Source: Dulcicalothrix desertica PCC 7102 (GTDB lineage Bacteria > Cyanobacteriota > Cyanobacteriia > Cyanobacteriales > Nostocaceae). Taken from it: DNA of 64,000 bases. Under the pieces are notes generated by a model. The model saw only the letters and a program-made list of their open reading frames with translations, had not been told where the DNA came from and did no database searches. How positions within the stretch are numbered: the first letter of the stretch is position 1; each line of letters starts with the position of its first letter. Shown here in pieces: positions 26,055 through 33,617 of this stretch. The position numbers were made by a program, and so were the translations under genes. The DNA lies in contig NZ_RSCL01000011.1 in NCBI RefSeq assembly GCF_003991905.1, positions 254,984 through 318,983 of the forward strand, read 5' to 3'.

Positions 26055-28667
26055 ATGCACAAGCTGAAACTCTCAAGAAAATTTAAAATCGCAGCAATTA
26101 ACCTAGTTCTATTCACTCTCACTTTCTCCTTGATTATCATTCCCATCACAATTGCCAAACAACCGGAACCTACAAACACTCAAACTACCATAACCCAAGC
26201 GACACCAGAACAACTTCAAGCCACAGCAGAACATTTGTTTAAAGCCGGGCGCCTAACTGATGCAGTAACTACTCTCCAGCAAGTCATCCAAATTTACAAA
26301 CAATCTGGAAATACTCTCGGACAAGCAGCAGCACAAATCAACCTCTCTCTCGCATTAGAACAACTAGGTTCATGGAAACAAGCAAGTGTTGCAATTAATA
26401 CCAGCTTAAATTTACTTGGTTGGGATAATGCAAATAACACATTAAAAGCCAACAATCCCGAATTAGAATTACTCAAAGTTCTGGCGCCAACTTTAGATAT
26501 TCTAACTGGGCAACAACTAAGGCAGGGACAGTCAGATGCAGCGAATGAGACAGCCAAACATGCCCAGATATACTGGCGTCAGTTGGGTGACAATACAGCA
26601 GTTCTACGCAGTCGTATAAATCAAGCACAAGCTTTACGGGTTTCTGGTTTTAACCGTCGCGCAGAAAATATTTTAGAATCAGTATTTCAAGAGTTACAAA
26701 ATCAACCAGACTCATTTATAAAAGTGGGTGCATTGCGCTCGCTTGGTAATGTTCAGCAACAGTTAGGTGAATTAGATAAATCTCAGAAAAGTTTACAGCA
26801 CAGTTTAGAAATCGCTCAACGTTTACAATTATCCGAAGAAATTAGTCTTACAGAATTATCTCTTGGTAATACCGCTAGGCTTATAGGTAATATTAATAAC
26901 GCTGTTACACATTATCAAAATGCAGCAAAGACGGCGCCGAACCCACTCTTGAAAGTGCAAGCTCAAATTAATCAACTAAACTTGCTAGTTAATAATCAAA
27001 GAATAACAGAAGCAAGAACTCTAATCCCTGTAATTCAATCTCAATTACCTAATTTACCTGCAAATCAGGCAAGTATATATGCCCGAATTAATTTCGCTAG
27101 CACAATCATGAAAATTGCTGATAAAAAAGATACTGCTTCTATTTTAGCAGTCGGTGTGCAACAAGCTTCATCGATAAATGACCCGCGCGCGCTATCTTAT
27201 GCACTAGGTACTTTAGCAGAAGTTTACGAGCAAAATCAACAGTGGCAAGAAGCACTTAATTTAAATAAACAAGCATGGTCAAAGTCCCAAGATATTAATG
27301 CTCCGGATATTGCTTACCGTTGGGAATGGCAGTTAGGACGTATATTTAAAGAACAAAATAATATTACTGAAGCAATAAAAGCTTATGATGCATCAATAGA
27401 AACACTTTCTAATTTCCGTACAGACTTAGCGGGAGTAAACCGAGAAATACAGTTTAATTTCCGTGATAGTGTAGAACCTATTTATCGACAGTCAGTAGAA
27501 CTGCTTCTACAAGAAAAAGGACAATCAAAACCAGATTTAGACAAAGTACGTAAGCGAATGGAAGCTTTGCAATTAGCAGAATTAGACAATTATTTTAGAG
27601 AAGCTTGCTTAAATAATCAATTTGTAGCACTTGATAAAGTAGTAGACAATAAAAATCCTGACACTGCTATATTGTACCCAATTATTTTGGATAATCAACT
27701 TGGGGTTATCCTCAAACTTCCAGGGCAATCTTCTTTAATACATAAAGCTTCAGCAATTAGTAGTAAAGAAGTAGAGCAAGTCATTGCACAAATGCGAGAT
27801 AATATAGTGGAGCCTGATGAAATCCAAAAATTTCAAGCTGCTTCCAAACAACTTTATAAATGGTTAATTAAACCGATTGAAGCAGAAATAAACAATAGTA
27901 AAAATAAAATTAAAACTTTAGTATTTATTCCTGATGGCTCGCTGCGAAATATTCCAATGGCTGCTCTGTATGATGAAATCAGTAAAAAATATTTAGTTCA
28001 GAAGTATGCTATTGCAATTAGCCCTGGTTTACAGCTATTTACACCTAAACCTCTGGCACGGCAAAAACTAAATGCGCTTGCAGGAGGACTCTCACAACCA
28101 CCCAAACCGTTTAAATCACTTCCCTATGTTGGAGAAGAACTAAAATCAATTCAAAAAGCAGGCGTAACAACAGTTACATTATATAATGATAAATTCAAGA
28201 GTAAAATTTTAGAACAAACCATCAACGCTCAACCTTTCCGAGTCGTCCATTTAGCAACTCACGGAAAATTTAGCTCGAAAGCTTCAGAAACTTTTATTTT
28301 AGCTTCAGATAAACGTATTTATGTAGCTGAACTAAATGAATTACTCAAAAGTCGAGAGCGCTCCCGAACTGAACCCATAGAATTACTTGTTCTCAGCGCT
28401 TGCGAAACTGCTGCTGGAGATAAGCGCGCGGCACTAGGATTAGCTGGTATAGCTTTACGTGCAGGTGCCCGCAGTACCTTAGCATCTTTATGGCAAATTG
28501 GTGATGAATCCACAGAGAGATTTATTAATCAATTTTATCATCACTTGACAAAAGGTAAATCGACAGCAGAAGCTTTACAACTAGCTCAATTAAACTTACT
28601 AGAAAGTGATAAATTCAATCGTCCACTTTCTTGGGCGCCATACGTTTTAATTGGTAACTGGTTATAA
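26055..28667 (+). CDS. TPR-CHAT protease-like protein
   Basis: 870 residues, ATG preceded by GAGGAAAAG. A hydrophobic N-terminal segment (about 13-33, AINLVLFTLTFSLIIIPI) is a signal peptide or anchor. Residues about 55-470 contain TPR-like helices (AEHLFKAGRLTDAVTTLQQV, ALEQLGSWKQASVA, LRSLGNVQQQLGELDKSQ). The CHAT domain occupies about 530-870, with His736 (HLATHG) and Cys783 (LSACET), then GLAGIALRAGARSTLASLW, the signature of the classical TPR-CHAT family. CHAT domains are separase/caspase-like cysteine peptidases. The gene is divergent from CHAT-NACHT with a 195-base gap, and follows the exoprotein region; related genes often lie beside TPS exoproteins in cyanobacteria. Confidence 0.92.
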   Translation: MHKLKLSRKFKIAAINLVLFTLTFSLIIIPITIAKQPEPTNTQTTITQATPEQLQATAEHLFKAGRLTDAVTTLQQVIQIYKQSGNTLGQAAAQINLSLALEQLGSWKQASVAINTSLNLLGWDNANNTLKANNPELELLKVLAPTLDILTGQQLRQGQSDAANETAKHAQIYWRQLGDNTAVLRSRINQAQALRVSGFNRRAENILESVFQELQNQPDSFIKVGALRSLGNVQQQLGELDKSQKSLQHSLEIAQRLQLSEEISLTELSLGNTARLIGNINNAVTHYQNAAKTAPNPLLKVQAQINQLNLLVNNQRITEARTLIPVIQSQLPNLPANQASIYARINFASTIMKIADKKDTASILAVGVQQASSINDPRALSYALGTLAEVYEQNQQWQEALNLNKQAWSKSQDINAPDIAYRWEWQLGRIFKEQNNITEAIKAYDASIETLSNFRTDLAGVNREIQFNFRDSVEPIYRQSVELLLQEKGQSKPDLDKVRKRMEALQLAELDNYFREACLNNQFVALDKVVDNKNPDTAILYPIILDNQLGVILKLPGQSSLIHKASAISSKEVEQVIAQMRDNIVEPDEIQKFQAASKQLYKWLIKPIEAEINNSKNKIKTLVFIPDGSLRNIPMAALYDEISKKYLVQKYAIAISPGLQLFTPKPLARQKLNALAGGLSQPPKPFKSLPYVGEELKSIQKAGVTTVTLYNDKFKSKILEQTINAQPFRVVHLATHGKFSSKASETFILASDKRIYVAELNELLKSRERSRTEPIELLVLSACETAAGDKRAALGLAGIALRAGARSTLASLWQIGDESTERFINQFYHHLTKGKSTAEALQLAQLNLLESDKFNRPLSWAPYVLIGNWL

Positions 28668-28780
28668 GTTTGAGATAATTGCCTACTGGCGTTAGCATAA
28701 TTGCCTGTTAACATTGTTCCACTTACAGAAGCGACTGTTAAGAGTGTTAAAGCAGCCCATGATTTATTGAAATTAAACAT
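28586..28780 (-). pseudogene. orphan signal peptide of a lost small secreted protein
   Basis: From ATG 28780 the frame gives a good signal peptide (MFNFNKSWAALTLLTVASV ... NYANA) followed by about 33 residues with no domain, the last 27 of which overlap the 3' end of TPR-CHAT on the other strand. The start MFNFNK and the spacing match the signal peptide of the SH3 gene at 12384. I read it as the 5' remnant of a paralogous SH3-type gene whose body was lost, not as a functional gene. Confidence 0.4.
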
Positions 28781-28923
28781 GACTTGACTTTTAAGGGTAT
28801 TTGATTAAAATTCGTTTGTGTTCCTTTAATTATTTAATTCGTATGACTTATTCAATTTATTCATTCACATTTAAATTACCCCCTAACACCACTTCCGTCT
28901 TTCAATATATCTAAACTAATGAA

Positions 28924-29706
28924 CTAATTAGTAAGTGTTTGTGAAAATGGAATATTACTAATATTGCTTAAACCAATTGATTGTAATAAAGATTGCCACT
29001 CAACTTCATTTGAGGAACGTAGCTGTGCCAATATATTTATAGAATCAAACCAAATTCCATTTGCCGCATAAATTGCAGCTTTTTGTACAGGGGTTGCGGT
29101 TTCTAACTGAGAGATAATACTAGGGTTTAGATTAACTCTTTGAATACTGCCTTCTACATATATAGGAACGCTCGCTGCTTGTTGAATAGTGCAACGGACT
29201 TTAAAAAACCATTGATACTGCTTATCTACTTGTAATGCAACATTTGATGCTAAAGTAACATTAATTACACTTGGATTTGATGGCAGTGCAACTTGACTTC
29301 TATAAATTTCGTTACCTTGGCTATCTTGTAAGGTAAATTGAGCATTAGAACTAGATTCAGCTGAACTACTTGTGTAAGGAACGTAAAACAAAAATGTTGG
29401 TCGCTCGGAAGTAGTTAGTCCACCTACAACTTCTTTCTGTGATGTACTTGTTTGTTTAATAGCAGGCGCCGACTGAGATGGAACTAATGCAGTTAGTTCA
29501 GTTGAGGTTGCAGAACAATTATCGCGGCTCCCCATTCCTGTACGGCGCCCAGATACAGTACCTATGTTAGGAGGCAATTTTGGTGGTATAAAAACTGGTC
29601 GTGAAGTTGATTTAGTGGGTGCAGGTTTTGGAGTTTGAGCTATAGCCTGCATTGGATACTGAATAGTACTACTCAAAATCAGGGCAGTTAAGAACATCCG
29701 CTTCAT
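28924..29706 (-). CDS. DUF928 family secreted protein
   Basis: 260 residues from ATG 29706 (GGGAGAAG lies 8 bases upstream; the longer TTG start is less likely). Signal peptide MKRMFLTALILSSTIQ... ending AIAQ. The mature part starts with a proline-rich stretch (FIPPKLPPNIGTVSGRRTGMGSRDNC) and then the DUF928 core: LTALVPS, TTSERPTFLFYVPYT, FTLQDSQGNEIYRS, YQWFFKVRC, VEGSIQRV and GIWFDSINILAQL. DUF928 is a cyanobacterial periplasmic/secreted family of unknown function, usually found next to CHASE2, TPR-CHAT and TPS genes, which is the case here. Confidence 0.88.
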   Translation of the reverse strand: MKRMFLTALILSSTIQYPMQAIAQTPKPAPTKSTSRPVFIPPKLPPNIGTVSGRRTGMGSRDNCSATSTELTALVPSQSAPAIKQTSTSQKEVVGGLTTSERPTFLFYVPYTSSSAESSSNAQFTLQDSQGNEIYRSQVALPSNPSVINVTLASNVALQVDKQYQWFFKVRCTIQQAASVPIYVEGSIQRVNLNPSIISQLETATPVQKAAIYAANGIWFDSINILAQLRSSNEVEWQSLLQSIGLSNISNIPFSQTLTN

Positions 29707-29939
29707 GACTTTTACTTCTCCCAACGATTTAATTGCCGATAGATGAATAATAGGGTAAGCAAAATCAAAGATATGCAGTTTGAAGAAGAATATTTTTTGT
29801 AAATTTTATTTAAAATTATCATCTATCTATGGGTATATTTTTATAATTTATATCTTACATCTGCTTTGTTGGATGTGATATTAACTACTAAATCTGTAAC
29901 TATCAAAACCTAATAAACATCAAGTCGTTTCCACCGGAG

Positions 29940-30942
29940 GTGCATGTACCTGCTTGGCAAGAATATGTAACTTCGGCTCAAGAAATTGGCGTTTTTGAAT
30001 CGTTGAAGCAACGGTTGGTGCAACTACGATTTCCTATAGAAGCAGGAATCAGTCAAACAGAAGCTTATAAGTCGGCTACTCGCAAAGGTGTGTTACTAAG
30101 AGACACAGCTAAATCACCAGGTCTAGTTTTGGAACAACCTAATAAACTTCAATTAATAGTGCATGAAAGCCTAGCTGGAGCTATCCCTGTTTTGATTGCT
30201 TCACAGGCGCCAAGACTTTGTGTCCCTAGTGCAAGCTCTAACAAAGCACAACGAACCAGTTGCAATTCCTGATTCGATGGGCGCCTGTATAGTTGCTGGT
30301 TTCAATAACTGGGATAGAATTCATCAATACAGAAAACAATGGTCAGCCAAACACCCAAATGACTGCTCCGAGGATAAATGGGCCGTGGAGTTTCGCCAAA
30401 TAATTGCAAAAAAGGAGCTTTATCAAGATAGATTTATTATTCTCAGTGATGGCTACTACAGTGCTGTATCCCCTATCGATATTGGAATTGAAGCAGAAAA
30501 ATGGCGCTGCTTATCTATGAAGATTCGTTTAGAACACGAATGTACGCACTATTTCACCCAGCGCCTGTTTGGCTCGATGCGTAATAATTTACTTGATGAG
30601 TTAATCGCCGACTACAGAGGTATTGTAGTTGCTAATGGGCGTTATCGTAGCGACTGGTTTCTTCGCTTTTTAGGATTAGAGAACTTTCCAGATTGTAGAA
30701 AAACGGGTAGATTACAAAGCTACCGAGGTCAACCGCCACTTTCTGAAGGAGCATTTACAATTCTTGCCAAATTAGTGAAAGCAGCAGCAGTTAACTTAGA
30801 GCAATTTGATACAGATAATTCTAATTATTTAGAACAACCAAACGCACAAGCACAAATGCTAATTGCTCTAACTTGCCTAACAATCGAAGAATTAGCCTCG
30901 TCCTTTCCACAAGAAATAATTCAAGAAAATTTAGCTAATTAA
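29940..30942 (+). pseudogene. frameshifted metalloprotease-like protein
   Basis: Two overlapping frames make one protein. The first (29940 on) gives HVPAWQEYVTSAQEIGVF... to GAIPVLIA; near 30196-30215 the reading must shift into the second frame (RRQDFVSLVQALTKHNEPV...), which runs to 30942. The second half has HECTHYFTQRLFG followed by NNLLDELIADYRG, a His-Glu-x-x-His-like zinc site with a downstream acidic residue. I do not know the family name. The GTG start directly abuts GGAGG, so the true N-terminus may also be lost. The break lies beside a GGCGCC site. Sequencing error is possible. Confidence 0.65.
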
Positions 30943-30960
30943 TTTATGATGCTAGAACGT

Positions 30961-30984
30961 AGAGACCGAATTTAATCGGTCTCT
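30961..30984. repeat. 24-base palindrome (AGAGACCGAATT...)
   Basis: AGAGACCGAATT and AATCGGTCTCT form a near-perfect palindrome 16 bases after the preceding stop codon. Same general family as the palindromes at 7014, 13266 and 41085. It could end transcription of the gene before it. Confidence 0.6.
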
Positions 30985-31050
30985 ATAACATTATTATGTA
31001 AATTTATCTAACATTAACACCACACACTGACTTTTTTCTAGGTACAATCG

Positions 31051-31306
31051 TTACCCAATTACCATTCCAAACACCATTTGACATTCAGTATTTCTCAAAC
31101 ACTGACCAACAGAACCGGGTTTGATTTTTTCACATTCGTCATTTTCAGGGTTGATATGGGTTACTGGGCTTGTTTCTGTCAACCCGTAGGCTTGCTTGAT
31201 AACGCAATTTAAACGCTGTTCACATTCTCTTGTTAGTTCATTGCCCAATGGCGCCGCCTGTAATCAAAATATGCTTCTTTTTTAAATCTGGATAGATTGG
31301 ATTCAT
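31051..31306 (-). pseudogene. acyl-CoA synthetase / 4-coumarate-CoA ligase fragment
   Basis: Contains the AMP-binding enzyme segment APLGNELTRECEQRLNCVIK then QAYGLTETSPVTH and GSVGQCL, i.e. the region around the YG(L/M)TE motif. Upstream, KKKHILIT... is in a different frame, so there is a frameshift at about 31250 inside GGCGGCGCC. The N-terminal and C-terminal catalytic regions are absent. A small remnant only. Confidence 0.75.
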
Positions 31307-31381
31307 AATTTTATTATTTTCCAATTACGTGCCCAACTCATGACAAAAGTGTAGATTCTACCAGTTTGGAGTATAACAATG

Positions 31382-32737
31382 CTAATAAGCAGTATCCACA
31401 GCAAGACTCATTTTTACTCCACCTTGAGGACTTATTAAAAAACCTCGACGAGTTGGAGCAACAGGTGCAAATTCCTCTAATTTAAACTGATAATTTAAAA
31501 GCATCGTTGCCAGAATTAATTTCATTTCAAACAAAGCAAATACTTGACCTAAACATTGACGAGAACCTCCTCCAAAGGGTAAAAATTCGTAAGATGAGTA
31601 TTTACGATTAATAAACCTTTCGGGTTGAAATTTTTCTGGTTGGGGATATAAATCTTCTCGGTGATGAGTTAGGTAAATACAAGGTGTAATATATGTCCCA
31701 GAAGCAACATGGTATCCCCTTAAATTCACAGACCGAAGAGTAATTCGAGGAAAAGTGAAAACAGATACAGGGTAAATCCGTAAAGTTTCTTGACAAATGG
31801 CTGTTAAATAAGGAAGTTGAGCAATTTTAACTGGGTCAGGAGTATTTAAACTTTGTAACTCATGCAACACCTTATGATAAAATTCTGGTTGTTGATGAAT
31901 CCAATATAAAGCCCAAGCGATGCTAGTAGCAGTGGTTTCGTGACCAGCATTAAGTAAAGTTAAGAGGTTATCCCTTAATTCAATATCAGTCATGCTTTCT
32001 CCATCGTCATATCCTGCTTGTATTAGCAAACTCAGAATATCGCGATGACTCGACGATTGCACTTGTTGGCGCCGCTCTAATATTTCCGTCATTATTTGTT
32101 CGTCAATCTGTTGTCGTAAACGGCGATATCTTCCCCAAGGACTCCAAGCACCTAAATCTTTCTGTAAAAACGGAAGCAATAAAATACTGGCACCAATTGG
32201 TGAACTAGTCAACGAGAGCCAAGTTGTCATTAAAGTTTTTAGTTTTTCAAATTTTGCTTCCTGCTCAATACCAAACACTACTTTTAACATAATCGTCATG
32301 GTAATGTCTTCACATAAATGACGAGCGATAAAAGTTTCACCTGGTTTGAGGTGTTGCATCACTTGTTGGGTAATCTCACAAATCTGGTGCCCATAGTTAA
32401 CCGTTTGTTCCCCATGAAAAGGAGGCATAACTAGCTTGCGCTGTTTTTGATGGCGTTCACCGTCTTGCATTATTAATGAGTTTTCTCCAACGTGAGGTTT
32501 AAATATTTCATTGGCGGCGCCTGGAGCGTCAAGAATTTTATTTACGGGATTAAATAACTCTTGAATATCCTGGGGGTGGCTAACGACTAAAGTTTCTAGA
32601 TTGCCAAATGAGTTAGTAAAGAAAATGTCTCCATAATCTTTGGCACAACGGTCTAAAAACTCTAATGGTTTTAGAGTTGATTCGATTTGTTGGATGAATT
32701 TAGGAGATTTAAGTTTTTGAATTTGTTTTGTTGTCAT
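31382..32737 (-). CDS. cytochrome P450, CYP110-like
   Basis: 451 residues. I-helix NAGHETTATS, K-helix ETLRIYP, PERF (QPERFINRK) and heme loop FLPFGGGSRQCLGQ with Cys395. Overall close in layout to the P450 at 7106-8470 (GAWSPWG, LTHHREDLYP and MPPFHGE blocks shared), so it is a CYP110-type paralogue, a soluble monooxygenase fed by ferredoxin; the substrate is unknown. It stands alone between gene remnants; the nearest enzyme fragment is the acyl-CoA ligase relic downstream, which might once have belonged to the same pathway (inference). Confidence 0.93.
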   Translation of the reverse strand: MTTKQIQKLKSPKFIQQIESTLKPLEFLDRCAKDYGDIFFTNSFGNLETLVVSHPQDIQELFNPVNKILDAPGAANEIFKPHVGENSLIMQDGERHQKQRKLVMPPFHGEQTVNYGHQICEITQQVMQHLKPGETFIARHLCEDITMTIMLKVVFGIEQEAKFEKLKTLMTTWLSLTSSPIGASILLLPFLQKDLGAWSPWGRYRRLRQQIDEQIMTEILERRQQVQSSSHRDILSLLIQAGYDDGESMTDIELRDNLLTLLNAGHETTATSIAWALYWIHQQPEFYHKVLHELQSLNTPDPVKIAQLPYLTAICQETLRIYPVSVFTFPRITLRSVNLRGYHVASGTYITPCIYLTHHREDLYPQPEKFQPERFINRKYSSYEFLPFGGGSRQCLGQVFALFEMKLILATMLLNYQFKLEEFAPVAPTRRGFLISPQGGVKMSLAVDTAY

Positions 32738-32858
32738 AAGTTTTTATTTGGGTGCGGCTCTTTTGGGAAAGATCAAAAATAGTGACTTCAGAACCCTGTG
32801 CAGCAAAGGATTAAATTAAAACCTCTCCAATACCAACTGAGGTAGAAAGTTAGACAGA

Positions 32859-32987
32859 TTATCCACCTAATTCATATAATTTTTTTTCTGTAGACTTCAA
32901 AAGTTCTGCGGCTTCTTGTCCTCCACAATTTTTTAAAATATATATTGCTAATCTCAAATTATCGCAAGCATCGACATCTCTAGAATT
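32859..32987 (-). pseudogene. C-terminal remnant of an unidentified gene
   Basis: The minus frame reads NSRDVDACDNLRLAIYILKN, then CGGQEAAELLKSTEKKLYELGG and a stop at 32859-32861, a well-formed amphipathic helical tail. It is preceded in frame by TAA. Another open stretch just upstream (about 32990-33060, TPTTFEQFAKYKLLPNL) is in a different frame. Together they look like a decayed gene end; family unknown. Confidence 0.3.
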
Positions 32988-33067
32988 TTAAATTGGGAAG
33001 TAGTTTGTATTTTGCAAACTGCTCAAACGTCGTAGGTGTACAGGTTTCAGGTGTTCGTATGGAACCT

Positions 33068-33363
33068 AAGAGGTTGTTTGAAAAGTCAGATAAGGTATAA
33101 ATTGTCCCAAGCGAGTGGAGTCTTACGGAACGTAATTCGGAGCATTTGCCCTTACTGCTAGAATCTAGGGTTTGAAACTATAGCATTCCTAAATGATTTG
33201 TAAAAATTATATCCTTGTAGAGACGCGATTAATCGCGTCTCTACAACGTGCGGATTTTATGAATGATTTAGGACTGCTATATATACCGAGATGCTACCCT
33301 GCGGGAAAACTGCGCCCTTCGTTCCTCAGCATGACATGAAAGCACACTTTTCAAACATCCTCT
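33068..33363. mobile_element. IS-derived or MITE element, family D, with nested family B element
   Basis: Terminal inverted repeats AGAGGTTGTTTGAAAAGT (left, about 33069) and ACTTTTCAAACATCCTCT (right, ending about 33363). The first 86 bases recur in inverse orientation at 21772-21857. A 103-base family B element (33179-33281) is inserted inside. There is no transposase ORF. The right end truncates the AraC-like fragment. Confidence 0.65.
33179..33281. mobile_element. MITE-like element, family B, copy 2 (inverted)
   Basis: Reverse-orientation copy of 13231-13333, same length of 103 bases: TATAGCATTCCTAAATGATT ... AATGATTTAGGACTGCTATA, with the same central TGTAGAGACGCGATTAATCG palindrome. 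Very few differences from copy 1, so at least one copy moved recently. Confidence 0.8.
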
Positions 33364-33548
33364 AATGGTAAGTTAAGCCAATGAGCGGATAGGGGAGGAA
33401 GCTCGACTTCGGGTGAAGTTGAAGGATTTTGATATCGTTCAACCAAAATTCCATTCCAGCCCCGAAGTTTACTTGTTAAAACTAGAGATTTATTCAACCA
33501 TTGGTTGAGATTAAGCGGGTTGATAAAGTTGTTGTGTAATTGCATCAT
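33351..33548 (-). pseudogene. N-terminal fragment of an AraC-type regulator
   Basis: From ATG 33548: MMQLHNNFINPLNLNQWLNK, then SKLRGWNGILVERYQNP, ELPPLSAHWLNLPL and then EDV-stop encoded by the terminus of the family D element. The ILVERYQNP...HWLNLPL pattern resembles the N-terminal half of cyanobacterial AraC-family regulators; the DNA-binding half is missing. Identification is moderate because the fragment is short. Confidence 0.5.
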
Positions 33549-33617
33549 ATTCTTAAATTACACAAAATTTTGATTACTAACATCTGCCCAACAAAATTTT
33601 CATCATTTACCTCCTAT

